From positions 17,918,001 through 17,982,000 of the forward strand of contig OX579637.1 in assembly GCA_951230915.1 (NCBI GenBank): a stretch of 64,000 bases of DNA, given 5' to 3'. Of the stretch, positions 22,607 through 34,152 are shown piece by piece. Each line of letters opens with the position of its first letter. The stretch's first letter is position 1. The notes below the pieces were generated by a model. It saw nothing but the letters and a program-made list of their open reading frames with translations, searched no databases and had not been told where the DNA came from. This DNA comes from Antitrichia curtipendula (lineage: Eukaryota > Streptophyta > Bryopsida > Hypnales > Leucodontaceae). The position numbers and the translations under genes are program-made.

Positions 22607-23733
22607 TTGTCTGGCTTCTTATGTTGATTGCGTTAACAATACCATTTCTTCTTTGCAGATCAGTGACGTCAACATCTACGCCATTGGTCTAGGTTCTCAA
22701 TCGGGTTGGTGGGAAGATATCTGTAAGAAGGCAAGGATGCTAGACATAGCCGACTTCTTTGAGAGTGGGTACCCTTGGTTTGCTGGTGAAGGTCCGAGTT
22801 CAACGCCCTCACCCTTGAAGAAGAAATTGAGGTCGAGCCAGACTTCCCAACTCAGTGAGCGGAAGATGGAGGTTCTTCTCTACAAAGAACTAGAATCTGA
22901 CTCCGAATCCGATGAGGACGAGTCAGACACTGAAGACAACAGGCTTCAAGGACTCGATGAAATGGCAACACTGACGAGCCGCCCATCTACAGATATACCA
23001 TGATCATCAGCGAGTTCCATGTTACCTCCTTTGCCTGTAACATCAAAGACTCCTACTGCATCTGGGTGCCCACATAAGAAGAGGAAGCGCAAAACAATTA
23101 CAAGTATTACAAAGCAGCTGGTGGAGATTATAGCCCAGACTGCCTTATCGCTAGCAAATATGCAACAACAAGCTCAGCTAAACCAGCGCCACAACGAGCT
23201 TGCACTGGCGCAGATGAGGGAGGACAACGCAAAGGAGAGGGTTGAAAACCTTGAACTTCACAGAAATAATCAGGAGTGGATGTGGTCGGAGTCCCAAAAC
23301 AACCGCGAGTTAGCCCAGCAAAACAGGGAAATGCTTCAGATCCTCATCAAGAAGGTTGGTGTTGAACCCATCGCAACACTGCCCCCTCTTCCAAAAACTC
23401 CGATGCTGTAACTGCAGGGCCAGCCGTCCGGCTCAAACATAAGCAACGCCTCGAGTCCGTCGCAGCCAAATACAGCAATCCCTGGTAGCGCACCCGAGTC
23501 GCTTGCACCTCTACCGTCCGAAGATTTTGTTGGTGATCCCTCTCCTTCGGAAGCTCAGCAAGAAGACCCAGTGAGGAGTCCACGTCCCGACATGGAAGCT
23601 GCGGAGATGGAGATTGGGCAGAACCTGTCCAGAGATGCTTCTGAGGTGGAGCCTGGAAGTGATGCCCTGCCCACCGGAGATCAAGTTGCAGGTTCTGCCC
23701 AATAAACACTTAGTGAGGATTGCCTGATGTAGA

Positions 23734-23754
23734 TTTAGCTTGACTTGAGCTAAA
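23734..23754. repeat. palindrome variant just after the ParB-like gene
   Basis: The sequence is TTTAGCTTG-ACT-TGAGCTAAA. Relative to the consensus, the arm reads TTTAGCT instead of TTTAGCG and the other arm reads AGCTAAA instead of CGCTAAA, so pairing is kept although both sides changed. It lies 29 bases after the terminal stop codon at 23703-23705. Confidence 0.8.
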
Positions 23755-23950
23755 CTGTTTGATAGAGTTTTAGTTCTAGCTTTCTCTGTAGATGCAGTAC
23801 TTGATATTAACCGGACATTGTTTGTGGTGGGGTTAGTTGTAGTTTCGACATTGGTGGATTCAGTTCTATATTGTAAAAGACAATTATCATTGAAAATGCA
23901 ATATATATCTTACAAATAGTCCTTCTCCAAAATCATGAATTGCAGGACTT

Positions 23951-25081
23951 ATGAATCTGGAAAGTTATCCTGAGGTTTCTATTCTCCCTTCTACACAAAA
24001 TCAACTGTTGACGACCACAGATTTTCAAGCTGAGGATAGAAATCCAATATGTTCAACTGAATTCGTAGAACTGGATGAAGATACTTCAACGCCTCATTGT
24101 GTGGCTACCAATTTTGAAATTGTTGATCAACCTTCAAGTTCGGCACTAGAGAAGGTATAATCTCTTGTCTTTGAATGGCACAACTGGACATTCTACATTA
24201 TTGTTTGTCCTTCAGCAATGACATGATTTCACATGACGTACAAATTAAGCCATTTTCACGATTGTAACTGGATGCACATTTGTACGTTTGTTAGCAGGGG
24301 TCCGATCCTACAGTAAACCGTAAAGGAAATACGGAGAGTGTCCAACGTCCATTGAGGTCCGGGGTGGCAGACAAGTGGATGAACGTTGTCCTAGACCTCA
24401 ATGGCATTTTATGCCGCTGCGAGGACTAGAAGTCCAACAGTTCAATCAAGCATTTTTGCGACGCCTCAGAGCCACACTCTGCTACAATCGCTGCAATTGT
24501 TGGACCCAAAGCAGTATATGTTCGTCCAAATTGCGCTGAGTTCTTGAAGGAGCTAGAGGTGATAGCAAAAATTACTGTATGGAGCTCCATGAAAAAAACT
24601 ATGACCGATGAAATTTGTGGATACCTCTTTCGAGAGGAAAAATGGCCCTTCCTTATTCTTGGGCAAGACTCGTGCAAGACTATCAAGTGCAGGGATAGAG
24701 CCAGGAGGTTGACCTCTTACAAGGAACCTGGAACAAAGAAGGAATTGTGACTTAAGAACCTAGATTTCTTTTTCGCTGGCTTCCATGGGAATTTCACTTC
24801 TCATAATACAGTCATAGTGGACAACAGCCCGCGCAAACACATCATGAACAAGCTTGAGAATGTAATATTATCAGATTCTTGGAGTAACTGAGGAAATGGT
24901 GACAGGGACACGTTTCTTCTGGCAGTCCTACTTCCTTGGTTCCAACAGTTGCACGTCAATCGCAGCAATGGTCTCAAGTCCTTTAGAGAGAATAAGAAAT
25001 GGAGGATTGGAAGACGAATGCTGAGCAAAGAACGGGGTTGCCGAGAGTATGACAATCTTATAGAGGTCCTTCATGGGTCCG
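23951..25081 (+). pseudogene. FCP1/HAD-type phosphatase-like gene (decayed)
   Basis: Exon 1 (23951-24154) encodes an acidic N-terminal segment and joins in phase to exon 2 at 24298 (GTATAA donor at 24155, GCAG acceptor). Exon 2 has the motif VVLDLNGILC, matching the plant-type HAD signature DLNGLL in which the second Asp is Asn, then YVRPNCAEFLKELEV, ITVWSSM and ICGYLF, a GQDSC block, and VDNSPRKH, the equivalent of the DDSP motif. The family dephosphorylates phospho-Ser/Thr, for example of the RNA polymerase II tail. In-frame stops occur at 24427-24429 (TAG), 24748-24750 (TGA, where homologues have Trp) and about 24889, followed by GNGDRDTFLLAVLLPWFQQL in the same frame. The gene is therefore probably dead. 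It may be a plant-specific FCP1 homologue, not FCP1 itself. Confidence 0.65.
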
Positions 25082-25331
25082 CTAGTCTTAGTTAGACTTA
25101 GTTTTGGAGGTATGCAGCTCGAGTCGACCAAAAATGTAGCGTCCTAAAACAGTTTATTTTTACGTATTTCTCTGTTGCGTTGTAGTACCCTTCGCGGTAT
25201 CGTGTACTTTGGGACGATTTTGTTTTTACAACTCAAAGGTCCTCTGCTCTGGCTAGAGCTTATACTAAATCATGTGTACTTATGACCTGTTCAAAGTTCT
25301 ATAGCTAATTTTCTTATTTTTCCTTGCCAGA

Positions 25332-25576
25332 TGAAAAACGGGTCTGTAAGATCTAGGTTGGATGGGATCCTCCCGTGTCAAGCGTCTAAGGACTCCATTT
25401 TGGACTATGGGCAGTACGTGATACTTAGTACGGGGAATTTCTTTTGCTTGGCTCTTACTATTAATTCCACCATGGACTTCTCTATCAAGCAGATCGAGGA
25501 CGAAGTGGTAAATAGTGCCCCAGAAAAGAAGCCGGGCTTGCTGATTTCTTGCTCTCCATCTCGTCTGCGCTTGTGA
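25332..25576 (+). CDS. possible terminal exon adjoining the phosphatase-like gene
   Basis: An 81-residue open frame starts at an ATG that follows a TTGCCAG acceptor. It encodes a mixed sequence (SRLDGILPCQASKDSILDYGQYVILSTG) with no family I recognise. It ends in TGA at 25574-25576, and element-derived DNA starts at 25572, so the stop may come from the inserted element. It could be a 3' exon of the phosphatase-like gene or an unrelated gene cut by the insertion. Confidence 0.3.
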
Positions 25577-25811
25577 CGTTACGTAACATCCGGAAACTAA
25601 ACTTAATACATAAAATAGAGGTAACTAGGAGAAGAACTTAAATTTTTTTTGCATAGGTGTAGGAGTTTAGACACTAGAAACCTAAATTAGAAAAGATTTC
25701 TTTCGTAGGAACAGTAAAACTATAATTAGGTTAACGCAGTGTTCTGGAACCAGTAGCCGGAAAGCCGGAAGTTCCGGATCATAGGGGTTCCGGCTAGGGA
25801 ACTTACGGGAA
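25572..25811 (+). mobile_element. isolated 5' fragment of the gag-only element
   Basis: The first 240 bases match the 5' end of element B (50378-50614) base for base over long runs, including the TGT-ACGTTACG start, GAAACTAAACTTAATACATAA, the AGAAAAGAT-TCTTTCGTAGGAA block and the GTTCCGGATC-TAGGGGTTCC block. The similarity stops at about 25811, just before the B copy's GAACTCCACCGGG. No gag remains. It is either a truncated insertion or the remnant left by deletion. Confidence 0.8.
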
Positions 25812-26043
25812 CTTCCATAATTTAGTTTAAGTGCCTTTCCAAATCAAATTCCATGACATTGGATGTAGAGAGCCATTAAACTACAGACTCGATTTTATTC
25901 CAAAATTTTTAAGACTCACGTGGGGATGGATGAATATTACGCGCAAGTTCAATATTTCTATGGATTCAAATACTTGAGGGTATTTGCAACTTCCACAATT
26001 TAAAGTGCCTTCCTACATCAAATTCCATGACATTTGATGGAAG
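25812..26043. repeat. local duplication of a 55-bp segment
   Basis: The segment AACTTCCATAATTTAGTTTAAG with AAATTCCATGACATTGGATG at about 25811-25867 is repeated with small changes at about 25986-26043 (AACTTCCACAATTTAAAG, then AAATTCCATGACATTTGATG). Between them is AT-rich spacer. The first copy begins exactly where similarity to element B ends. Confidence 0.55.
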
Positions 26044-26879
26044 CTAATCATATTATTAATAGCTTCCTCAAAGATCCAATCATAATCACTCTGACTAGAA
26101 TAATACCATACTCGAGATAAGAGATTAAGAAGACAGTTCAATTTCTTCCCAAAGTTATATGCAACTTCTTTCCATATTTTTTTCACATGTATTATACTCA
26201 AGTAGTTTTAAAAATAACAAAGAATTGCAAAAAACATTTATCTTGTACTACTAACTATATTAACAATTTTATATACCCAAAACTTCAAAAAAATCGTATA
26301 TCGTGACATTTTGGGTTTTAGTTTTGTATTTTTGTGATGATTGATTGATTCTGGGGTATTGTTCTTGGAGTTTGTGAATTATTTAGTATGAGGGTTCTAT
26401 TATTTTTATAATTGACAACTGAATTGAATTTTACAAACTGTGCAAAGAAGTAGTATTCATTTGGAACAAAATAGCTATAGACCCTAAACGAGGGATGTAT
26501 TTCCATCACGTGTGTATATTTTTCTTCCAACCACTTAGCCTTATTTGGATGAGTGTAGAGACTAGTACTTATATTTTGAGGTGAAATAGTACATCAGAGG
26601 GTCTTATAATTTTTGGACTCATTACTTGAGTGTAAGAGAATAGCATTGAAATCAAATGGCCATGGACTCTAGTATGTGTTCACTTGGAAGTATTTCAAAC
26701 TTACATGCAGTTTTTTCCCACACTTTTTGAATTTTTCTAATAAGTGGTTGATTGTGTTCATTGTTCTTGGATTTTGTGAATTACTACGAAATGTTTATTA
26801 TTTGTATAATTTTTTAATCGACTTTTAAAGTGCAAACAAGTAGAAAACGCAGGAATTTTGACAGAATTCTGTTGATTTG

Positions 26880-28390
26880 CATGATTGCTCATGGTCATGG
26901 AGACGTGCAATATATGCACTACGGCTTGGACAACTTCCCCACGGACTCCAACTTTACCATCGGATCCATCGCAAAGTATTGCGAGATCTAGAGTCGCAAA
27001 CCAAACATTCATCCCAACAACTTTTGAAACAAGTGGGCGTTCTAAATTGACGGAGGCTTTGTTATTGGGCTCATAGATTTGTACAGACTTTCTTGGATCT
27101 ATTCCTGAAGAGTTAGTGGAAGCTAAACCTCTTCCTCCAAAATTTACTTTGTGGCTTGACAATGCTTCCAATGACAACAAAAAATGATGGGTTTTTGCAT
27201 TTTGTTCTCTCCTTGTCTATAGAGCTGTTTTTTGAGGGTTTGCATTAATTTCTTCATTGTCAAACATACCCAAGAGAACATTGAAGCTCTATTTGGTCGT
27301 TGGAGTACAAAACTGAAGACAAATGACTATTCCACGCTTCCAAGGTTGATGAAGTCCTTCATGGATTGCAAAATGCAACCCGTGATTCCTCATCTCTTTG
27401 AGGAGGTTCTTGATTTCACATGTTTCATGGAGGGATACTTGCATACAGGCGATGATTCTCTACAAGGCCATTTTCAAGTGCAGCAATTTAAATTCTACAA
27501 GGTTTCCTATAGCTGGCTGTTGATGCAATACAAGATCATCTGCACCGATGTTGATTGGTTGCCAAAAGAAGGCGGGGGAATTCACTTGTGGAAGGAGACA
27601 AATGAAGTGGGTCTTAAAGTACCAAGGGAAAAACCTATACCTTTGGCACCACAACAAATGCATTGCTTCGATGAAATTTGCAAGGGCTTAGACAGGTACA
27701 TTGCATTGTAGGGGGCAATGGCAAATCAAGACTTATCTGGAGAGTTCTGGAGGAAGAATGAACTAGTGCGGAAATATTGGGAAGGTATAAGAACTGCTCT
27801 CAACGCACCCCTTATGGCGCATGAAACATTGCATGATGGATTTTGGCCACATTCTCAAGTTGCCGAGGAAGTAGAAGACCAATATCAAGACAATGGTCAA
27901 AGACGCGAGGAATTTCCTGAAAATGGACCTTTTGCTAGTCGTAGGTGTGATTGTCCAATTCCTTTTTCTGTGTTGGCTGTGATGTATATGCGGGTTACTT
28001 TATTAGGGTGCGTCCCGCAGATAATGACCTTTGTCCATTTTGGCTTACTTGTGCACTTCCGGATCCTAATTCGGATCTAGGGCAAGTTAATTCCATTTAG
28101 TTGCAATATTGGGTACCTACATCTTTTCAACTCAATAACAAGGACACATATGCAAGTTGGGACACAAAATAAGGAAACTCTTGGTGCTAAAACAAGGCTA
28201 TCTTCCCGATCTGGACGCATATGGACTATATCATGACTGCTTAGAAGGCATGTTGGAGAGTAGGGACTTTTGATCCAAGAATCAGGATTCCTAAATACCA
28301 AGTTGCTATCATCAAGGCATCTATAGATGTTTATGTGTCTGGTGAAAACAACAATGCATCTTCTAAGTGAAGGTGGATAGTTTGTAGGCA
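26880..28390 (+). pseudogene. DUF7869-type transposon protein relic
   Basis: The frame around 27110-27190 reads LPPKFTLWLDNASNDNKK then WVFAFCSLLV, matching the DNSxKDNKN and AFCSLL block of DUF7869 proteins. The frame change near 27235 leads to IVKHTQENIEALFGRWS, matching the family's GHTHEDID-x-FGRWS block. The segment continues through 27711 (HCFDEICKGLDRYIAL). Further on, near 27980-28080, VYAGYFIRVRPADNDLCPFW is typical of the C-terminus of these proteins. In-frame stops follow NASNDNKK and RAVF, and the long ORF at 27232-27711 is only the best-preserved piece. DUF7869 is found in transposon-encoded proteins of plants and fungi. The catalytic role is not established. The 5' end and start codon are not identified. 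Confidence 0.6.
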
Positions 28391-29104
28391 TAGAAAGTAA
28401 TTAGAAGTTTTAAGATTTTGTAGGATATTTTTTTTATTCAAAAAAAAAATAGGGAATAATATTTGTCAGTTGCAATAGTTGAAAGTTTTTTTTAAATATG
28501 TCTAAGAAAAGAAAAGGTAAAAAAATATTATGGAAAGAAGAAATAGATTTAGTTAGAAAATTTATTTTAGTTCATTATATTGATGTGAGTTTTTTGGTTT
28601 TTTTAAATTGAATGTTTTGGACGATATGTAGTAAAATATATTTTTAACTTCAATTTTATATATTGCATTTTGTAGCTTCTTAATTGTTTTCCCAATCTGC
28701 AATACTTTTGATTTCTAACTCCATGTGCATTAACATATTGTATGATGAGTTTTTTCTTATAAACTGTAATACCTAAGTGTATGCCAAAGTGTCTGCTTTG
28801 ATCTTTAAGTTAAATATTTATTACCCCATGGCCAAATTTTGAGGAATAAAATCATCCCTCCATTGTCCATTACTCCAAAATTGGCAAGCAATTTCTTGTA
28901 CTCGCATAAATGAATCATTCTCTAGACATGTTATTGTCTTAGTTTATTAAATTGTCTCAAATTAATGAACTCTTTTACATGCTAAATTTACGGTCACAAA
29001 TAAAATGAGAATCCAAATTGTCTTGTTTTAATGAATATGCCCTTCCTTGCATTATGTATTGTTGTTTCGTCACTCAAATGGAATTTTTCTCATATAGATT
29101 ATTT
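28391..29104. other. AT-rich spacer
   Basis: A very AT-rich spacer with homopolymer runs and no ORF of note. It separates the DUF7869 relic from the Helitron relic. Nothing recognised. Confidence 0.4.
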
Positions 29105-30023
29105 CCAAGAAACAATGAATTCTCTACAACACTCCATGGAGAAATTTATTCCATGAGCTCATTGTCGATGCATGGGTAGTCACAGAGCAAGCTAGCTTGC
29201 GATGGATATAAACAAATCAAGGCATACTAAGAACAGCTGTATATTAGGGACTTGTTGATACAATTGGAGGTGTTGCTAGTGAAGAAATAGACCTTCAAAA
29301 TCTTGGGCGACGAGTCATATTGCCACAACATTTATAAGTAGTGCTCACAATATATTTGAGATCTTTCAAGATTCTATGGCAATTACTTGCTACTTCAAAC
29401 ATCCCAACATATTTGGAACCATGACAACAAATCCTGAATGGCCTGAAATAAAAAAAACACCAGATTGTCAGAACAAAAGACATTTGATTGACTTGATTTG
29501 GTGGCTCGTATTTTTAGACTCAAATCACAAGCCCTGCTTCAAGACATTTTGCACAATAATATACTTGGATGAGCAATAGCTCACATCTATACAATAAAGT
29601 TTTAGAAGCAAAGATTGCCGCACATGCATTTTTTAGTTTTTCTTTGCAGAAAAAGATTAAATAGTTGATGTAGTAGATGTGGGTTGAGTTGTCTGTGCAG
29701 AGTTCCCTAATCCAGGAGAAGACCTTGATCTATTTGATACAATATTGAGGACAATGGTGCACGGTCCATGTAGAGCTCGCAATCCTAACTCAATATGTAT
29801 GAAAGATGGTAATTGTTCAAAACATTATCCAAAAAAATTTTAAGAGTCGAGCTCCATAGATGTTGATGCATATCCATAGTATTGCAGAAGGAACAACATT
29901 GGTCATGGCTATGAGACACGTGGCATTTTGGTTGATAATCAAGATGTTGTACACTACAATTCGTATTTGTCTTGAAAATACGGTTGTCACATCAACATTG
30001 AAGCTTGCACTTCAATTTGTGCA

Positions 30024-30836
30024 GTGAAATATATTCACAAATATAATTACAAAGCTCATGATTGTAGGACTATGCGCTTTGGTCGTGAACCTAATGAAGT
30101 AGAACAATATCTAGATGCTCAATACATTAGTGCCTCTGAAGCTGTATGGCAACTATTTGCAATGGATATGCATGAAAAATGTCCAAATGTAGTACAATTT
30201 ACTTTGCATTTGCTAGGGATGCATGGAGTGGTTTTCAATTCTAAAGATGATGTTGTAGAAGTTCTTCAAAGAGCAGACAGCAAGACTACTACATTGATTG
30301 GGGTTTTTGTAAGATGTGCTGTAGACAAAAATGCTCGACAATATACATATTTGGGATTTTACCAACACTATATGTGGAAGAAAACTACAAAAGAATGAAC
30401 CTCTAGACGAGCTAGATTTGCATTGGGAAGGCTTTACTTTGCTAATCCAACTGCTGGAGAACGATACTACCTATGTTTACTTCTAACAATTGTACTTGGA
30501 CCAATATCATATGAAGACCTTCAAACAATGAATGGTTGTCTTTACAACACATTTAAAGAAGCATGTTTAGTAAGAAGATTGTTAGAAAATGATGGAGAGT
30601 GGGTTTCATGTCTACAAGAGGCTTTGATCATGTGGTCAGGATCACAACTTCGAACTTTATTTGTCACATTACTCATTCATTGCTCACCAAATGAACCTGC
30701 AAATTTGTGGCAACAATTTTGGCATCAATTGTGTAATGATCTTAGACATCGTCTACAAATACAACAACAATTGGAGAATCCTAGTGAGCATGAAGTACTT
30801 GATTACGGGTTGTTTCTTATTGATGAGATCTTATGA
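30024..30836 (+). pseudogene. Helitron Rep-linked segment
   Basis: Two nearly adjoining open segments (30024-30398 and 30423-30836) in one frame are separated by a TGA at 30396-30398, where the family has Trp (W-T-x-R). They carry the conserved blocks KYIHKYNYKAHD, SEAVWQL, PNVVQFTLHLLG and ANPTAGERYYLCLLL. The Rep HUH catalytic motif lies just upstream and is not recognisable. This is the best preserved part of the Helitron and supports the family call. Confidence 0.75.
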
Positions 30837-31953
30837 ACTGAATACAGTAAATCTTTGGTCAACATACCAAGAATGCCACCATCAATAATTTCTTAGAACC
30901 TTCATTGTCCCAGTCTTTTGATTGTTGAACAACATGATTGGAATTAAAACGATCTCATGTCTATCATCAATGAACATGTACTTAAACTAAATACAAAACA
31001 AAGTATTGTTTACCAAAAAGTCATAACGTCGGTGAATGAACGTAGTGAAAGGACTTTTTTTCTGGTTGGACTAGGAAAAACATTTGTGTATAACACAAAT
31101 GCAACAAAACTTTGGAGTGAAGGGAAGATCATAATATGTAGAGTATCATCTGGTATTGTTGTGGTTTTCCTTGATGGTGGGTGAACTACCCATTCAACCT
31201 TCATACTTCTAATTGAAATCAATGAAGATTCAATATATGTGATTGATAAGACGTCAAAACGCGCGGTTCTTCTTTGTGAGGCATCATTGATCATTTGGAA
31301 TGAAGTTCCCATGCAACACTGTCATTTGTTTAGAAGCAGTCGATCGTGCATTTGCGTGACATTTGTAACAATAATAACGCTTTTGGAGGTATGACTGTAG
31401 TTTCTGGAAGTGACTTTTGTCAAATTCTATCAGTTATTGTCAAAGATTGAAGAACACAAACAATAGCTGCTTCACTACAAAGATTAATGTTATGGCCACA
31501 AATGTGCATATTGAGGTTAAAACAAAATATGCGCTTGACAACAACTTCTTTGAAAAATCAAAATTTTGCAAATTGGCTACTTGAAGTTGGTAGTGCTGAA
31601 ATTCCAATTGATCCAAATGGTAGCATTTTGTTACCTAACAAATAGTAATTGGTCAATAAATGGTGTCCTTCATTCAAGAGATTTATAGTGGTATATATAA
31701 TATACCTTTACAAAATGACGATTATTTTAAAGACTGAATCATCTTATCCACACAAAATGAAGTTGTAGACAAAATCAGCAAAGAGGTCCTTGAAATATTC
31801 CCAAGAGTGTCTCAAACATTCTTGAATGTAAATGTTGCAGTCCAGGAGGTGGGTGTTGACAATCATAACATATATCCTACTAAATACCTCAATTCTTTAG
31901 AGCTACCAGGATTATCACCTTCTTGTTTATAACTCAAGGTTGGATGTCCTATC

Positions 31954-32414
31954 ATGTTGCTTTGCAATATTGCCCCAAAACATGGTCTTTGTAAAGATTC
32001 TCGCCTTATAGTAACACACCTAAGCAGTTGTGTCATTGAAGCTCAAATTTTAACTGGAAGCCATGCGGGAGAAACAACATTCATTTCAAAAATTACACTA
32101 CTACCAGCAACATTAGAAGTACCTTCAAGTTCTCTAGACAACAATATCCTGTGAAACTGGCTTTTGCTTTGACAATCAACAAATCTCAAGGTCAATCTAT
32201 TAAAAATGTAGGTGTAGATTTACAGACTCCGATCTTCTTCCTTAGTCAATTGTATGCTGTACTTTCTCGGACAACATCCATACATTTGTTAAAAGTGCTT
32301 CTTTCTGAAAATGTACCAAAAACAATGAACATTGTATATTTTGAAGTTTTAATACAAATTCTAGAAAAAAGAAATCATTTTTTAGATTCTTTTTTATCTG
32401 TGATTCTAAAATAA
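31954..32414 (+). pseudogene. Helitron/Pif1 helicase C-terminal segment
   Basis: The segment shows the Pif1 C-terminal motif ALTINKSQGQSIKNVGVDL, followed by LYAVLSRTTS, which corresponds to helicase motif V/VI. The two frames (31954-32154 and 32151-32414) meet at a frameshift near 32150. An upstream part (RNIAPKHGLCKDSRL-like, near 31960-32010) matches the LRNLNPKNGLCNGTRL block of the family with one deletion. Confidence 0.75.
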
Positions 32415-32786
32415 CCCTCTACTAACGTTAAATTATCATAGACCCCATTATTTTAACATTTAAACAAACAACTTCAATTTTACTATATTAAATTATAGAT
32501 TAATTTTTTTAATATTATTATTATTTTTTAAATCATGAATAAATTAACACAAAAATTGGGCTAACAATACTGGAATTCAATGTTAGTTAGTTAGTTTTTG
32601 TTTTAGTAGGATCTTCTTGACCATATTTTCCTTGGTCACATGCTTGGTACCATTGGAAAGGTCAAAGGTCTTTGCAAGAAAGATTGCACAAGCTCTATTT
32701 TGTAACATTTGAACCTACAATGTGAAAGTTACTGAATTTTAAAGTTTTTATAAATTAAAAAAATTAAGAAATTATTTTTACTTATA

Positions 32787-32813
32787 ATGTGGCAATGTCA
32801 CAGGGCTCACTAG
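32787..32813 (+). other. candidate Helitron 3' end (weak)
   Basis: The segment ends in CTAG followed by T, as Helitron 3' termini do, and a 4-bp stem TGTG/CACA sits just before it (32788-32791 and 32799-32802). Stem length is short for a Helitron hairpin. Position downstream of the helicase fits. This is a weak call. Confidence 0.25.
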
Positions 32814-32819
32814 TAAATT

Positions 32820-33328
32820 TTAGATTCAAAGTGTACAGTGCAAAAATTTCCACCAATGGCGGTTAAAGTCATCTAAAATTGTACATTAGAATTTTATTTA
32901 TTTTTAAATTGCAACTTTTGAATGCTAATATCTTTTAATCTGTATTGTCAAACTTCACGGAATTTTTACCACATAATCAAAGATAAGTCAAGTACAAGAT
33001 CCTATAGTTAGATTCTAAAAAAGTTATTTTTTCTATTTTCTTAGGCAAATGCCGCAAAAATGGTAGTAATGAGTGTTTTTTGACAGAAAAATGGCCTTAC
33101 AACAGGACTTTCCGGATTAAAAGCTATTCCAAAGTCATAAAAGTAGATAATGAAACACAAAAATTGGTCATCTAAAAGACATGGCAACTAAATCAAACCT
33201 ATAATGGAATCATTTTTTAAAATACAAAAAAGATGTCAAAACATTTAGGATTTCAAATTTCAATATGGCTTCAAAATTTCATTTTTTAGTTGTACGTATG
33301 TACTTGAACATTATAAAGTTACAAAATT

Positions 33329-33372
<44 letters not shown>

Positions 33373-34140
33373 AATTTTTAATTTTTTTTAATTTTTTAAT
33401 TTTTTTTTATTAAATTCACAAATGTATAGACTACAAATGAAAAATTGCAAGTTCCAGATTTTTTTAATTAAATTATGTATTGCTTTCAAAATTTAAGATA
33501 CCTAAAATTTAACATTTCAAACTTCAAAATCTACAATAGGTTGTCACGAGCGATGGCAGGAATATAGCTAAAATATAGTTGATGTGGTGTTAGTAGGGGG
33601 GCTGAGTATTGAACCCTTTACAAAGAAATGGGTAGTAACTAAAAGCAAATTAATGAGATTTAAAACAAAGAAAGACTTGGCAATAAATAATTAGGGTTCT
33701 AATATTGATTTTACCCATCCACGGGAGTTCCATAGTAGAGTTGGTTATTTTCGGTTGGCAAAAATTTCCTCGAAAGTTATGTGAACTTCCATGAAAATTT
33801 TGAAGTTCACAAGAAGTCTCCCTATCAACCCTATTGTGGGTCAAAATTGGCCGGGCCCCCCACACTAGGATTGTGGCAATAGAGTTTTCCATAGCCTCTC
33901 ATTGACTAAGCATTTGCTGAAATTCAAAAGGACCTAATGAAAGTTGAAAAGTTATATGAAGCAACCAAATGATTGAGAATTAAAGCATCTTGTATAACAA
34001 GAATGTCCAATTAAGAGAAGTTTAGTGTCAATAATAGGTGTTCCTATGACCTCAACTTTGAAAATTTATAGTATAATCACACAACTTCTAAGAATTCTCA
34101 AACCAACTGCAGTCACTTTTCCTTTCATACACTAACGTTA
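32820..34140. other. AT-rich intergenic DNA with a TA microsatellite
   Basis: No gene is recognised. A TA dinucleotide microsatellite of about 36 bases lies at 33334-33369, flanked by poly-T and poly-A tracts. The ORF at 33650-33892 (minus) has no coding character. Confidence 0.5.
33334..33369. repeat. (TA)n microsatellite
   Basis: About 17 TA units in an uninterrupted run. Confidence 0.95.
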
Positions 34141-34152
34141 ATACTGCATAAA

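Larger units (their letters stand above)
19619..23705 (+). pseudogene. ParB/Srx-like plus DNA-methyltransferase-like gene, copy 1 (decayed)
   Basis: Exon 1 follows a TGCTTGCAG acceptor at 19619 and starts with ATGGATAATC. It carries, near 20541-20780, a ParB/sulfiredoxin-like domain: IDISQLIEAPPTYNIR, CVMPI, then FYIINGQHSVEASKYM (NGQHS in place of the family's DGHHR) and STYYNRTNHF. Intron 1 is 21072-21220. Exon 2 (21221-22566) ends with a motif-I-like LVKPFCKSGMSIFFGYTGGK. Intron 2 is 22567-22658, and exon 3 resumes in phase with ISDVNIYAIG. The C-terminus has an NLS-like KKRKRK and a long coiled coil (23150-23370). Breaks: frameshifts near 20105 and 22415, and in-frame stops at 21069-21071, 21743-21745, 23001-23003 and 23409-23411. 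Methyltransferase motif IV was not found. ParB-like domains bind DNA or CTP or act as nucleases; here the role is unknown. The fused domains are inferred. Confidence 0.6.
29105..32414 (+). mobile_element. Helitron relic (Rep/helicase)
   Basis: Four protein blocks follow in order. At 29105-29460 is a decayed Helitron_like_N segment with QDSMAITCYFKHPNIFGTM and NPEWPEI. At 30024-30398 is the Rep-adjacent block KYIHKYNYKAHD, NEVEQYLDAQYISASEAVWQL. At 30423-30836 is GRLYFANPTAGERYYLCLLL and GPISYEDLQTMNG. At 30957-32414 is a Pif1-like helicase with Walker A reduced to GLGKT (the family has GPGGTGKT) and the C-terminal FALTINKSQGQSIKNVGVDL and LYAVLSRTTS. Helitrons move by rolling-circle replication. 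Stops and frameshifts abound, including a TGA after KKTTKE in place of a Trp. The relic is non-autonomous. Confidence 0.8.

Noticed and set aside
19619..23705. Endogenised giant virus or phage segment
   Set aside because: ParB and methyltransferase genes occur in large viruses, but both copies here have spliceosomal introns in phase, and no capsid, polymerase or other viral gene is nearby.
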